Source: Diorhabda sublineata
Taxonomy: Eukaryota > Arthropoda > Insecta > Coleoptera > Chrysomelidae
Length of the DNA stretch: 64,000 nt
Reading direction: 5' to 3'
NCBI RefSeq assembly: GCF_026230105.1
Contig: NC_079482.1
Span: 8,308,001-8,372,000 of the forward strand
This document shows, in pieces, positions 11,091 through 24,192 of the stretch (the first letter of the stretch is position 1; each line of letters opens with the position of its first letter). The position numbers and the translations under genes are program-made. The notes under the pieces were generated by a model that was not told the DNA's origin, searched no databases, and worked only from the letters and a program-made list of their open reading frames with translations.

Positions 11091-12711
11091 TTATAAGAAA
11101 CTATAACAAGAACGTTTAGCATACATTTTCATAACATGAATTACACAATGCTGTAACATGTTCCAAACACAAATATTTTGCATATATTTGGCAGTAATAT
11201 TTAGTTTTCCAATTTTTCTGCCAATCACATATAGCACAGCGACCTTGAACTCCGGAAATTCGGGTTGGTACTTCTTGCTCTGCTGGCAAGCCACATATCT
11301 CCCTAAGTCTCATACTAATGGTTCTTGGTAGATTACTAGACACAGCCCGTACTTTTTGGTAGTCATTTACTAGTAACATTGATAGTTGTAGTGAAAATTC
11401 TCTACGTAGTGTCTTAGATTCATCATATAAAGATTTGTAAGCTACAAAGAGTTTATTCCTGCTACATTCAACAAACTAAAAAAAGGCACCATGGGCCATC
11501 GTCTTTTAGCACGAGCGCAATTATATTGCGCGCATAACCTAACCTAACCACATCTACTCCGCTTTTCGTTTGATTATAATCTATAACAATCTCAGATTTA
11601 TTTGAAACTGGGTCAATGTCATCTCCATGATGCATTGTAGAGATAAGTAAGACCTAACCATGATTTTGTACAAATTCTATTGGCGACTGTTTTTTATTTT
11701 TTTGAATAGTACTCAATAAACTTAATTTTTTTGATTTGAGACTATCAGCTAGTGGAATACTACAAAACCAATTATCTACAGTAACATTTCTATTGGTACC
11801 ATAAATGTGTTCACAAAGTCTTTCTGCTACTGCTTGCGTATCTGTATTCACTTGAATAGGGCCATTGAGTTGCTTTCCAATGTAAACTTCCAAGTGGCTA
11901 ATATGAAACTGCTTGGCATCAGAAATAGCAAAAATTTTTATGCCATATTTATTTGACTTTCTAGGAATATATTGCCTAAAACTACATTTTCCTCGAAAAG
12001 CCTAAGTTTTTCATCTATGGTGACGTAAGCAGAATGAGATTAACATTGTTTGATATTGTTGTCGAATCTATCTAGAATCGTTCGTATTGGAGCCAGTTTA
12101 TCTATTTTGCATCTTTCTTGCCTGGTATGAATATTATCAAATCGAAAAATAGCGAAAGAGAAACATAAATCTTGCCCTATCATTACAAGCCTGAAAGTTT
12201 CAACACCAGTTTCAACAAGATAAAGAATGCCAATTAGAGCTTTAATTTCAGCAAGGTTTGTAGGTTTCACATCTCTTTCTCTGCTATATTTATTTCCAAC
12301 ATTCTCAATTTTTATATTTGTACATTCCACAACTAAATATAGCATTTCGTCATCGAACATGCACTTTCAAATACCCGAAGGTGTTGTTTTAGACTTTACG
12401 AATTGTTTGACGGTTGGCAATCGTACATATTTATTCGTGGTACGTGTTTTTACATTTTTCGGTGGACAGTGTTTTTTCCACTTTATTTTATCTCTACCTA
12501 TAAAGTACGAGTTTCTCCTGACACTATCATCATTTCCCTCTATTTGTTCACGTTCAAACTCTTGTTCAGTATCACTAGATTCAAATCTTTCTTCTATATG
12601 ATCAATTTCATTTTGTTCATCCTCATCATCTTCGTTGTCATTCGTCTCTTCTTCAGTCGAAACTTCCTCAAATAATCTCAATAATCTTTCTTGTTCCTTC
12701 TCGTAGTCCAT
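11091..12711 (-). pseudogene. piggyBac transposase, broken by frameshifts and stops
   Basis: Four - strand segments line up in family order. 12711-12367 is the acidic N-terminal region (starts MDYEKEQERLLRLFEE, rich in E and D). 12360-12040 is the start of the transposase domain (DDEMLYLVVECTN, then EIKALIGILYL). About 12030-11654 is the catalytic core: DEKLRLF around the first aspartate, then VTVDNWFCSIPLADSL around the next. 11379-11091 is the C-terminal cysteine-rich zinc-binding domain (GRCAICDWQ, then CLEHVTALCNSC). A piggyBac transposase cuts and pastes at TTAA sites. Frame changes fall between all segments and the region between the core and the Cys-rich domain is eroded, so this copy is dead. 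I could not fix its terminal repeats. Confidence 0.85.
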
Positions 12712-12984
12712 ATCTATATAATATAATATATATAAATAAGGAAGAAAAAGTTGAACAACTTCATCACTTACCGATTAAAATTTACCAGATCTTATAGGAA
12801 AGTACAAAAATGTGTACGCAACAGTCGCGCCCGGTGTTGTAGACCGTGTTCCCTAAAAACGAAGTTACAATGTTGTATCTTACTCAGCAAACGTACTTCG
12901 CCGATGATTGATTTTCTACTGAAGAGGTATATGGAGCGATAGTACCAAATTTCCACTTAAATTCAAGTTACTGGAATTTCCTTA

Positions 12985-13200
12985 CAGGGCCGGTCTGACA
13001 CACAAGAATGTGGCTTCATAGAGATTGAACACCCACCATATAGCCCTGATCTGGCCCCGTATAACTATTTTTTGCTAAAGGTCGAGTTAAGGGGTAAAAG
13101 CGACTCTAAAGATGCATTACATTTTTATAGAGGCATATAAGCTTTACTTAAACCTTCAGAACAATGTATGGAAATAATAGGAGAATATGTTGAATTATAT
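12985..13200 (+). pseudogene. Mariner transposase C-terminal fragment
   Basis: The + strand reads GFIEIEHPPYSPDLAPYNYF, then LLKVELRGKSDSKDAL. HPPYSPDLAP is the hallmark around the third catalytic aspartate of mariner (DD34D) transposases, and the following L-R-G-K-x-x-D-S is the usual continuation. The N-terminal two thirds and the first two catalytic aspartates are not found upstream. It abuts the piggyBac remnant. Confidence 0.75.
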
Positions 13201-13227
13201 ATTTTTTTTCATTTATGACTTTTGTTT

Positions 13228-13422
13228 CTATGTCAGGCTAAGAAGACCGCACTGCGTGAAGTAACGATAAATATGAATATAAATATTCTTTTCTTGTTTC
13301 AGGAAACTAAATTCTGCAACCATAGAATCAAGTTCAAGTAGATTGGTTCCACGCCGCTGTTCTATCTGTTGTGCAACCGCTGACAGTGTAATCTTGTTAT
13401 AATGATCTCGTGTTATGCTCAT
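13228..13422 (-). CDS. Small hypothetical open frame
   Basis: The - strand from an ATG at 13422 gives 64 codons. The first 43 or so (MSITRDHYNKITLSAVAQ, then QQIEQRRGTNLLELDS) look protein-like, with a possible helical segment. The rest is AT-driven (KNIYIHIYRYF). No family recognised. It could be a coding exon with the donor near the change in composition, part of a transposon, or chance. Confidence 0.25.
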   Translation of the reverse strand: MSITRDHYNKITLSAVAQQIEQRRGTNLLELDSMVAEFSFLKQEKNIYIHIYRYFTQCGLLSLT

Positions 13423-13429
13423 ATTAATA

Positions 13430-14590
13430 ATTGTTTGTACAGAAATGAATATGCTTTTTATGTCTTTAATATTACAAGAAATAATATTAGTAAAATGATT
13501 TGGAGGTGGGCCAAAAGAAAAACTTCAAATAAAACTGAACAATACAAAGAGGAACTGAATCAGTTGATTTCTTATTAATAATAGTGAACATTCTATTGAC
13601 AATATACTTAATATATTTTTAAAATGTCAATTACAGATATTTAATGATTTTTACTTCTTTGTAGGATGAGTACAGTCCAGTAAATATATTTATTGTTATT
13701 ATGTTCGAATAATGTTTCTACTTTTATCTAGAAGAAGAATATGATATTGTCCTTTCTTCTTTTGCTTGGTTAATGAAATGTTTCAATTCATTCACTGCTT
13801 AAGGAAGTTTTACGATACGATAAAAATATATAAAAATAAGGTTAACATTATTGGTATCAATGTATACGTTGTATACTTTAAACTTATTTTTTTTAAATAT
13901 TATTGAAATGCGCATGCTTGAATTAGCCACCGTAGATAACCTCTATATTATGAGGGTAGAAAAAAGGAGGAGCATCTCTTATGGGAGAAAAGTTGAAAAA
14001 GAGTCCAGATCTATATCATAAATAACAATTTAATAATCTTATAAAATGGCACAGGTGTACACAAAGGATAAGGTAAATTTTTGAATGAATTTAAGTATGT
14101 GGATTTAAAAAATTTAATATTCTCTTTGATTCTAGCAGTTTATTATTGAAAATTTCAACTACTCACGTTGTACAAAATAATGTAGTGAATATTAGCTAAA
14201 AGAAATTTACCCGGATGCTAATGTGATGCCTTATTACTATGATTATTATTGAAAAAGTCTTAATTAACTGCTTTTGATTCCCTTATAACAAATCATCAAA
14301 AGATATACATAAAAGTATTCTTTATCGATGTTTTGCCGATCCTTGGATGATCTGTGTACATCTGAAGATGTAGTTGTGGCTCTTTGCTCGAAGTAAAAAC
14401 AAAAACTTTGTCCCCGGTACATAGATGTGGCTTCTTGAATCTTTCTATCTATCCCCGAAAAGCAGGGTTTCAAAAATCTATCTGGGTTGTACTTTTAGAG
14501 AAGGCAACATGGCTGACGTTGATTTCATTTTAAGATGTTGAGGTATCGGATTAGAAATTTTACAACTAGGCCATGTGATTAGCGAACTAT
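13430..14590. other. AT-rich non-coding stretch
   Basis: No gene recognised. A 69-codon - strand frame at 14264-14473 has a Q/S/R-rich composition but no motif; it lies just downstream of the LINE on the same strand and may be part of it. Confidence 0.3.
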
Positions 14591-14599
14591 GCAGAAGCA

Positions 14600-15700
14600 T
14601 ACACTCACTATCGTGTGTATCTCTTGCTTGATTGGCGACTTTCAAGTTACTACTAAGATCTGTTGACAGACAATAATTAAGGAGTTGAGATTTTTGTTAG
14701 TCTCTAACAGTGGATATATGCCACGCAATCACAAGGTTCTTGGCAGTTTGGGCAACGTGAATATTTTATAGCCATACGGAGGCACTTGTTTTGTACCACT
14801 TGGAGGTAGTGGAAATTGTGTTTGGTTTCGTCAAATGAGTCTTATAATTTGTTTGTATATGAGCAGTTCGTTTTACGTGGAGAATTTACTGTGTACAAAT
14901 TAGAGGGTGAAGTGTGCCCAATGCAATTTTAGCTTTTTGTACTTGTTCTATGTGCGCGTTGACATTTGTATTTTTTTGCACAATATACCCTAGGTACTTT
15001 AGGATATTGCTACTCCGTCGCCATACTTTCATTATTTTTTTAGTTGAATCTTTTATTTATCAAATACGATTATAAAATTTTGATTAAACAGTTTGGTAAA
15101 TTTGAATAGGAGTCAAAGGCTTTTTGAATGTCGATTGCGACCATAATTAACTTATTAGAAGGATTCTCTATTGAACTAGTATTATTTAAGTAGTCGTACT
15201 GTAACCGCCCCCTGAAACCGTTTTGCTCCAGTGGAAGAATTTTTGTTTGTTTACAAATTTTTGCAACCTTTTAAGAATTATTGTATGTTTCACCTTTGCA
15301 CTATTAGCATGGTGCCTTCCTTACTTAACCTATTACGAAGAACACTTTTTATATACGCAGATTGTTCTCCTTCTCTCTACTCTCCATTGTAAATATATGA
15401 AAACCGCGTTTTTTATTGCGGTTAACCACTCAAATCTAGCTGCAAAATTTCCAATGACAATAATAAATATCAAATTGTCGACTATTTTTATTTCTATTCT
15501 TATTTTATTTTTATTTCTTAAAAAAACCACTTCTAGTTTCACAATGACTCAGTTATTGAGATATGAACCTCCTAGTATGTTGATGCAGTATTTATTCTAT
15601 TTGCGTGAAGATCTAGTTCCTTTTATAACTGTTATTTTGCTTTCATGCAATTTTTGTCAGTTTTTATACTTATCATTCATCACAATTTGTTTATAAATTG
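14600..15700 (-). pseudogene. Jockey/I-like LINE (endonuclease and reverse transcriptase), broken
   Basis: On the - strand, right to left. About 15560-15330 reads IIVIGNFAARFEWLTAIKN, resembling the G-D-F-N-A motif of the apurinic-type endonuclease. About 15260-15080 holds KFVNKQKFFHW, then IENPSNKLIMVAIDIQKAFD, the N-terminal RT block with its catalytic aspartate in V-A-I-D-I-Q-K-A-F-D. About 14990-14700 holds post-RT sequence, including VNAHIEQVQKAK and LQVVQNKCLRMAI, like the V-Q-N-K-A-L-R segment of Jockey-like elements. Much of the RT palm (Y-A-D-D) is deleted and several stops intervene. The long + strand frame over it (15223-15696) is an antisense shadow. Confidence 0.65.
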
Positions 15701-17388
15701 TTTTGGTTCTCCTACTTTCATTTTTTTTGTAATCAGTTGTCTAATTTCTTTAAAATTTGATTTATTTGACATTCCTTAACTTCATATTTTCAGAATATTA
15801 TCAGTATCAAATTACAAGCAGTATTGGAGAAAATACTGGACAATATCAATATAGTTTTCCACAAAATGCAGTATTTACTACACAAATAACAATTCTTGGT
15901 TATTAAATAAATTCAAATATTTTATATATTAATATTTATAGGTGTATATTTAATTCCGATTAACAATTCTCAATATTTCTGGATAATATGATGAAATGAG
16001 AAGTATATTGTTCTTGTAGTACTGAAGATACAAAATAACTCGATACTTCTTATTCGATAATGTTGGTATTATTTGAAATTTTTGGTCAGTTACCGACCCT
16101 TCGCCTTCATTTCTCATTTCTGGTGCCATTTATCCTACAGTTTTAAGTTCATAGATGCCAATTGTTATAGGGTTAAGCTAAATATCTTAAAGCGGTAAAG
16201 GTTGGCAGCTCAATATTCTCAAAAAAGAAAAAAAGAATTATACCAGTAATATTTTTTAAATTTGTAATTAATAAGGCCAGATGATTATAAATAGTGTAAA
16301 ATAAGAGTAAACATTATATATAACATATAACAATTCTGAAGGAGCATCTCCTAAACAAAAAAAAATGTCATGTACTATCGAGTGTGTCTTTTTTTTAAGA
16401 AAAAACGGAGTTCAAATATTTTCTTTAACAGTGGTTGAATGTAATTGTCTAATATATCAACTTCAGTACTAGACACATGAATGATATTCCACGAGACAAA
16501 AACAATTTTGTCCAAATATAGATTACAAAAAACAAGAAATTTGCGGTTATTATTAAGTATAAATACATCTTTGATTACATCCAATAAGTTGTTTCTTTTA
16601 TATGTTAATGCTCGTTTTTCCGACAAAAGTAAGGAACAGAAAGGACAGTTTAAATCCATTAATCATTATAAATATTTTTGAAAAAGCACCATGGTTGCCT
16701 TACACAGTAATTATTATTAATAATTAATAATTATTTCATGAACAAATATTATGTAAGCTTTTAGGAATCTAAATTACAACCTCTTTTTGTTGTGTTTGCA
16801 GTTATTTTTCATGTGTAAATAGAATTATTATTTTTTAATCGTCTGCTTGATTTTTTCTGTCGTTTCAATCAATTGTTAGAAACCATTAATTTGATTCGTG
16901 TCATATTAACGATTTTACAAAATGAGCGTTTTTTACGAAATGCAATTCGAATAATCAATTTTATATAATATATAACTAAAATTTGAAATGAGTATTTACT
17001 TCGTGTTCAAATATTACCTACAGTTGAAACTCTTCTTTAAAATTAAAGATTTCTCCAAAGAAACGAAAACAATGAATATGTTTGACCAATATGATGTTGA
17101 AGAGAATATTCACAATTGAAGCTTGAATATCTTTTGAAATGGTGAATATTGGAATATTTTTTAACAAGACTTGAATATCTTAAGAATGTGAATCGTATTT
17201 GGTTACAACTCAATGGTGTCTTCAATTTTCAATTCTAATATGATCCAGCTGTGATATTTCCAGTGAGTTTTATACAATATGATTACATTGTACCTATAAA
17301 GATTTTGAAATAGTTGAGATGAAATATATCTCGTATGTATACAAAAAAATTGCAATATCCCATAACTAAGTTGTTTAGCTCTGCTAAT
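15700..17388. other. AT-rich non-coding stretch
   Basis: No supported gene. Frames at 16375-16681 lack motifs and overlap on opposite strands. A small palindromic AT run sits near 16710-16730. Confidence 0.35.
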
Positions 17389-18122
17389 TAAAGTCCCTAT
17401 ATAGGAAAGTCTGGACACGAGCGGTAGTTCACGCTATTGTTTGGCCTCGAGCTAAGAAATTAATGGTGGCTCCAATAAGAGGAGCGCGCGAAAATGTGAT
17501 CTGTTCAAATGATCGAACAATGTTATTCACTCTTGGGATGTATATATTCAACTTATAGAAGTTTTATCAAGAAAATAACATTTATATACATGAATAATGA
17601 AATTACAAAAAGAAATGAGTCATATGATAATGTTTAAGTATGTTATATACCATTTGCTTCGATGACTGGTATTATTTTTGCAACCAAGATAGTTCCATGG
17701 GGGCATTTTAAAACACTTTCCATGTAACAATGATGTAAAGACTACAAGGTGTGCTATTGCGCACCAGCTGGGAAGCAGCCAATGAGAATTCGCTCCCAAA
17801 CCGACGCGCCAATTTTGGAGCGAATTCTCATCGGCTCTTGAGAGATGCGAGTCGAAAATGAGCCCTCGGGAAGAGCACACCTTGTATTCTTTCATCATGC
17901 ATGTAACTAATTTTAATATCTGATTTCGATTTTCGTATCTTCGAAACGCTTTGAAATACAACACAAGTCTGGTCTGTTTTGTTTACATGTTCGAGACCAC
18001 AAAATAGAAGATAACGACTCGACGCTGCGCACAAGAGCTTTGCTTCCCGAGAAGGATATAAAGCTCTATTTTGCACATGGGCGTTATAGCTCATGTCCAG
18101 ACTTTCCTATACAGAGACTTTA
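17389..18122. mobile_element. Non-autonomous inverted-repeat element with nested hairpin
   Basis: The ends are a 34-bp near-perfect inverted repeat: 17389-17422 and the complement of 18089-18122 share TATAGGAAAGTCTGGACA with few mismatches across the arm. Flanking 8-mers CTGCTAAT (17381-17388) and CTGCTAAC (18123-18130) differ at one base and look like an 8-bp target-site duplication, as made by hAT or P-type elements. Inside, ACAAGGTGTGC at about 17737 pairs with GCACACCTTGT at about 17875, and within that AATGAGAATTCGCTCC pairs with GGAGCGAATTCTCAT around 17782-17831, forming a long nested stem. No protein is encoded; open frames inside are shadows. The superfamily is uncertain. Confidence 0.75.
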
Positions 18123-18130
18123 CTGCTAAC

Positions 18131-21100
18131 CTAGACGGTGTGCCAACTGTGGAAAATAATGGCCAACCACCAACATTACCTAGCCAAGCCTCTCAACATA
18201 GATGATATTCAAATCCGTCGTTAACAGTAAGTGTCCTTTCCTGTGGTAACAGGAAAGCATGATACGTGATAGGATATTAAAGAACGGAAAAAATGGCGAT
18301 TTTATAACCAAAAAGTGGTCAATATTGATATGAATCCACAAATTTGTGTCAATATTGATACCAATAGTTCTCAAGTTACTGTGAACAAAATTATTTGAAA
18401 ATTAGAACAAAAAATAGTCATGTTTTGCAGAGAGAATAATGTACCTATTGTCACTGCAACAATGTAACTTTTCATTAAAATTAAATCATCAAAGTTGTTG
18501 ATACATTTAATAAATAATTGTGTATAAGTATTTGAACTCTGTGTATATTTTGTTTTTGTATATAGTCTAGTGTTAGTTTTAGGTGCTTCATGTACCATTG
18601 TTGAATTATTTTTGATTTTTATAAATACTATATTATATATACATATTATTCATTTCATTCTCGTCATTCGGTACTGGTCATATGATTCGTGTTTATATTT
18701 TGTTTGCCTAATGTTCACGGGCACCTTTTATCATCATAAATTAGAATATTTTTTTACTGTAATTGTAGAGTGTTTGATGTATTGTTAGATGTTTATAGAA
18801 CAGAACAAAATACTACATCTTATCCAATAGAAATGAATTACGACTTAACTACCAAAAAATCAAAGATCGGATTTTTCTTTTCCTAATACCTGCAAATATT
18901 TCTATTTAAAAACAAATTGACAAGGATATACAAATCTAAAAGTACTGTAAAGGATAATGAATCCAACTATATTTCTTCATATTCCATAATTAACGTTTTG
19001 TTGGATCTATGATCTATTCTTGAATAGAATTTCTACTAGTTTACATAGAAACGCCTATACCTAGTTTTGTAGAAAACCATACAGCTTCCTATGTAGTAGA
19101 AAGTTATGTATTATTCTGACAAATATTGGGAATAAATTATTTTATTGAGAATATGGTTACAATGTGAACTGAAAGATATCAAAAAAAAATCACGAAATAG
19201 GCTTCTGGTTTGACCTGGATGATTATACAGGAAGATTAAAATTGAATAAGTGCATAATATTCAATTATATGAATTAATTGGAATAATTGTCGGTTTATGT
19301 GAGTGGTTATTATTGTAAAATATGTAAAATAATCAAATGTAAATGAATGTCAACGTTTCTTCCTCCCTTATTATCATCAAGGTTATTTTAGAACGAGTAT
19401 TTGAATCAAGAATCAATTCCTATTGGATTAAATGAGCAAACGGATTATTTTGATCTGTTCTAATGAGTAGATGGCTACTGGTATCTGACTGCTTTTAGTT
19501 TAATTAAATTAATTTTTCAAGTAGATGGCAGTAGACGTCAAAAGCGACAGTTCAAATGAGAAAAAAATACCACAATTAACAAGTACAAGGTGAAAATACA
19601 AAATATTTGCATAAAATTGTAATCAAGTTTCTAAAGTAATAACGAGCCGAGTCAATTTTATCTATAAAACGTCGAACAACTAACAATGTTTATTTTGTAT
19701 TTTTACATTTTCAAAACTGTTGTGATTTTTTAAAAACTGGTTTTTACTATATTTAGTTACTTACACCTATTGAATATGTACCTATTGATGTGTATAACAA
19801 GAAGAGGAAATGTAGACAATGTTTTTTCCTTATAAGTTTATGTTGTAATAGGGTTGGTACGATTTCAGCAAGATCAAAATCATAACATTTCTATATATAC
19901 AGGGTCTCTAGTGGACAATCGGTGAGAGCTGTCAAATTCTTTTTCTCTTTACGGCTATCGTCTAAAATTATTTCCAGCCATAAAGAGTATGCCAAAAATG
20001 ATTTTTGACTTCTGGAAGGAAACGTCCCCTGAATAACTATAAGAAAATATCTCTAGTTAGCCAAGTATGCCTTGCACTTGATAATGTACCGGAAATTTTA
20101 CGCATCCAGAAGATCTTGGGTTTTTAATTTTCCCTATGACCATTAACTGTAATTTTTATCGTTCTTGTTAAGTTTGCACAAAAATGATTCTTCCTTTAGA
20201 TATCTTCGATCTAGCAGCACAAGTTTCAGCAGAAAAGGATAAAGTTTCATTTGACACTCCCCAACAATCCTAATTTGTCTGCATTATGGATTTGTTCAGA
20301 ATATAGATCTTTTTCTCTTATCTTCTTTTTGTATTGAAGATCTCCGTATAACTGGAGGCTTTTTTATCTAATATTTTCAGCTGGTGTATGCTAACCTCAG
20401 AAAAGTGCTTGTAGTAGCACTAAATTTTCTGGCAACTTCAGCGTTCACCTTTCTTGGTTTGATCAAGAATCGTAGTATCTTCTATTATTTTTTCTTTAAA
20501 TCGGTAATTGCCGATTTGACAACTCCTTACTTAAAGGAAAAAGAGAAGTTCCCGACACTCCATTTTTCAAACACACTTCTCAGCTATGGTTAAAGTTTTT
20601 TGTTTACGTTTCAGTATAGGAAACATTTTTATAACCTCTAAAAACTCGTGGTACGCAAGTTTAGCTCAGAGTAACGTCTACACTTGAGTTCACTCCATTA
20701 CTAGAGACAAAACATGAAATCAAAAATCACATATTCGGCGTAAGAGAAGAAAATAGGGGGGCAGTAGGCAGTTCCGATTAACTATAAAACTAACATATAA
20801 TTTTGCGATTGTTTTCTCTTAGTAATTACCTCACATTTATGAGATACTTTTTTCAAAATGGGAATCCCCTAAAATAAGCATAATTCTCTATATATTCCCT
20901 AATATCATATTTTAGTTATTTATTTATTTTTATTTATACAAAATGTTATGGTTTTGACGTTAGATTTATGTAAGAATTCTGGACAAATTCGTTTTTTTTG
21001 TTTGGATTGTAAATTTTATTTAATTTAGATTTTAAATTTTAGACAATATAACGAGTTGAGAATATAGTCAATTGTAGTTTTTCGATGAAAAGTCAATTTT

Positions 21101-22130
21101 CAAGTAACAACATCGAAAATCATCAGAAAATGTAAAAGCTTCAATTTCACAATAATAAATAGATGTGAGAATGTACATGGTCGTTTATGGGCTTATTTTT
21201 GTAGAAAAAACATACAACAAAGTCAATTATTCATTTATGCACATTATATTTTTTGATGATTGAAGTTTTGAGTGAAGTAAGTACAGTTAAAAGAATACTA
21301 CGATGATAAACGCACATAAACTATTTGAATAAAGTTAAGGCTACACTGAATCATTGCAGACGTACAAAAGTTGACAAAATAAAAATTGTAGATGAACATA
21401 GACTAGGACTTCTAAGTCATTCTAAATAACTTTAAAGTACTACTCGCATAGTACATCAAATATGTTTTTTGTGGTAACATTTTGCTGCAGAATAATATTT
21501 TATGAAAGTAGAACTCTCAGTCACTATTGTTCGAAATGGACATAATTTTTAATTACTCTAATTATAATTTACCGATTTGAATAGGAGTACACAGTTAATG
21601 TAATAGAGTACGTAAACTTTTAGATGACAGTTTATACAACAATATTTGTAATTAAGTCAATATTACACTGTGCAAACATCAACAAAAAACAAAAAGTTAT
21701 CTGAATAAATTAGAGCCGTATTTAGAAAAATCTTTGTGTCCAATAGTTCTTCAAAATGTGTAAACATTTACAGTACTGTAGGTTTTTAAGATCTATAACG
21801 TTTTTGTGTATATTTCATTTTAAAAATATATACTTGTATCTACAGGTATATTTGATTCAAGTGATTAAGGACAATAATGAGTATTCAATCTTATTGTATA
21901 CATTGTATATCCCTTGTATATTCTCTTTAAACAACTATTCGGAATATAACGACACCATATACTGTATATTTTTTTTGTAAATAGAAACAAACGGAACAAA
22001 AAATTGGAGCAATTGTTCACAGAGCAATTGTTTATGTAAACTTGAGAATGTGTTTCAAAAGTTTTTGTGCTGAAGTAACGCTTTAACATACTTCATGAAT
22101 GTGTTCTTTATGATAAGATTAAGGGATCAA
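18131..22130. other. AT-rich stretch, no supported gene
   Basis: Four kilobases with no assignable gene. At 18315-18362 the 13-mer GTCAATATTGATA occurs twice, about 30 bp apart. Around 19910-20600 the DNA is less AT-rich. Its - strand translation includes fragments such as GVSGTSLFPLSKEL and YKKKIREKDLYSEQIHNAD that hint at a degraded DNA transposon, possibly pogo/CENP-B type, but not strongly enough to call. Confidence 0.35.
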
Positions 22131-22139
22131 AATACAAAT

Positions 22140-22660
22140 GGAATGAAATGGAAAGACGAGGTACTGGAAAGAAGCAACGTCTTATGACAGATGATATGAA
22201 GATAGATTCAGAAATAGCAAATATAGAGAATAATACTACACACTAAGCAAAACCGTACTGGAACAAAGATATATCAACATGGAAGTGAAAATGAAGATCT
22301 ACAATCTACAATAGTTACATTTGTAATCAAAAATTGGACATTGAGAACCAAGGACACCACCAAGATGAACAAAACGAATGGAGTCAGATATAGAAATAAA
22401 GTGATATGTAACAAAACAAATGTAGTTATACGAAAAATGAAGAGAAATCAGCTTAATTGTTATGGATTTGTCCTTAGAATGTGGTGAGAAAGGAAAACCC
22501 TACTTGAAATGAGCATATTAGCAGAAGACAGGAAAGAATGTAAACATTGAGTACCCGAGAAACAAGACTCCTTCTTAGATATTTGAAACGGATTGCTTTC
22601 AAGATCACTCCACAAAATAGAAACAGTTGTGGCGAACATGAAGAAAAAGCTATAGCATCA
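22140..22660 (+). pseudogene. RTE-like LINE C-terminal remnant
   Basis: The + strand has a purine-rich, lysine-rich translation with IKNWTLRTKDTTKMN, then IRKMKRNQLNCYGFVLRMW. These correspond to the S-E-T-W-T-L-T block and the I-K-R-x-Q-L-R-W-Y-G-H-V-x-R-M block found after the RT in RTE-type elements. Stops and indels are frequent. There is no RT core nearby. Confidence 0.55.
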
Positions 22661-23520
22661 TAAGTAGCAAGTTACTCAAATATAGCTTCATTTTTAGGTG
22701 GAGAACTGATTTTTCTCATTAAACCCGTAAAGGGCGTTATGTACACTTCTTTATGAAAGAGACGTTTATAACTCCATAATAGTTCTTTTAAGAGCAAGAA
22801 CTTATCGGCAATGATAACATCATCACCTTTGGAAATTAGTAAGAATCAAAACTTGAACTAAATGAATCTTGAAATGGTGGTGCTTTTGCTTATTTCCCTT
22901 TTTTTGGCTATTTTTTCAAGGAGTTATGTATTCAACGTAATTATTATGTCTCAAAGGATTCCAATTGTCGCATGGTCTTTGTTTAAGAATAACAATTTCA
23001 TGCTGATGTAGTTGAGTATTTGATAAAACAAATATTTGTAAAAAACTATAATAAGGTTTGTCTGGCCCCAGTAATAGCTTGAAGTCTGCTCTAAGGGTTT
23101 TTTGAATCAAATGCTCACCTAATATCTTGCTAGAGGGTATCCCGTAGTTTCTAAAAAACTGGTCCGCAACTGTCAAAAAATTTATTTCAGACTTTTGGCT
23201 TCTTTTTCAGAATTTGGAGGTCTTCCATCTATCGAACATTATTTTCTGTTTTAGCATTATTGAAACTCGACAGAATGTGAATATTCAAATGTACATCTTA
23301 TCTACAAATAACAAAATATAATAACTGTCATCAGTACTTTGACATTAGTATTTTATAATAAAAGATTGATCTACTTCTAGTCTGTGCGGAAGCAATTTAT
23401 AGTTTCTAAATTTTAATGTTTATATTTAATAAAGAAAAAATAACAAGTATCATTGTATTTCAAATCCCATAATACATATGTTCAAAACAAATGAATAGGG
23501 GATTTGAAAATAAAAATTGC
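22661..23520. other. AT-rich non-coding stretch
   Basis: No gene recognised. The 86-codon - strand frame at 22916-23176 has no motif I know. Confidence 0.3.
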
Positions 23521-24192
23521 AAGTTATCCAAGGATTTTTGCCATGAATATTTCTTTCTTGAACTAAACTTTAAAAGTTTGAAAAAGTTGAAAAATGTTGA
23601 TAGAGGAGACATAATGACATTTTAACAAGCTACACAATTTTACTAGCAAAAATTGAATATTAAATGGATAACAAACAAATTTTTGAACACGCGTTTTTGT
23701 ACACATTTCACGATTCTGAAACGAAGATTCAAAAAAAAGAAAGGAATAATTCAATTATCACAAAGTTCTATTAGTAAACAAGAAATAATAATAATCCACG
23801 TAGATTTGTCATACGAAAATGTCTATTCCTTCTTGGCGTATTTTTTAAAATGTGTTTTTTGCATTTACGCCGTTCCCATTATCCTGTGTGGAATTTCTCT
23901 GGATATCCAAGAATTTTTGTAGCAGATAACCTATGCCAATGGATGAGATATTTTATTCAATATTCACGTGCCCTTTTCAATAGTTTCAATGTAGATGAAA
24001 GTTTTTTTTTATTTTTTATGTCCTTGATTCAGAATCGTGAAATATTTACAAAAATACATGTTTAAAAATATTTTATCTACTTAAACTTCAATTTTTGGTA
24101 GTAGAATTATGTAGCTAGCCCTTTACATTTTTTCAAAAAAGTTCAGTTAATTTCGTAAATAAATATTCGTGGTAGAAATCCGTGGATAACTT
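23521..24192. mobile_element. Foldback/MITE-like element with about 200-bp inverted arms
   Basis: The left arm, about 23521-23740, and the complement of the right arm, about 24192-23995, align almost end to end. The outer blocks AAGTTATCCAAGGATTT (left) and AAGTTATCCACGGATTT (right complement) match. So do the middle blocks GCTACACAATTTTACTA and GCTACATAATTCTACTA, and TTTCACGATTCTGAA near the inner end occurs in both. The left arm carries an extra ~24 bp near 23600-23625. The ~250-bp loop holds another partial copy of the outer motif near 23900. No transposase is encoded; open frames inside come from the arms. I could not define a target-site duplication. Confidence 0.75.

Noticed and set aside
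12227..12675. Two + strand frames of 124 and 90 codons
   Set aside because: Both are antisense shadows of the acidic N-terminal region of the piggyBac transposase.
15223..15696. Longest + strand open frame in the window (157 codons), hydrophobic
   Set aside because: It is antisense to a LINE with readable endonuclease and RT motifs; its F/L/I/Y-rich content is what antisense AT-rich DNA gives.
20100..20600. Possible pogo/CENP-B-like transposase remnant on the - strand
   Set aside because: A few suggestive strings only; no catalytic motif or N-terminal domain could be aligned.
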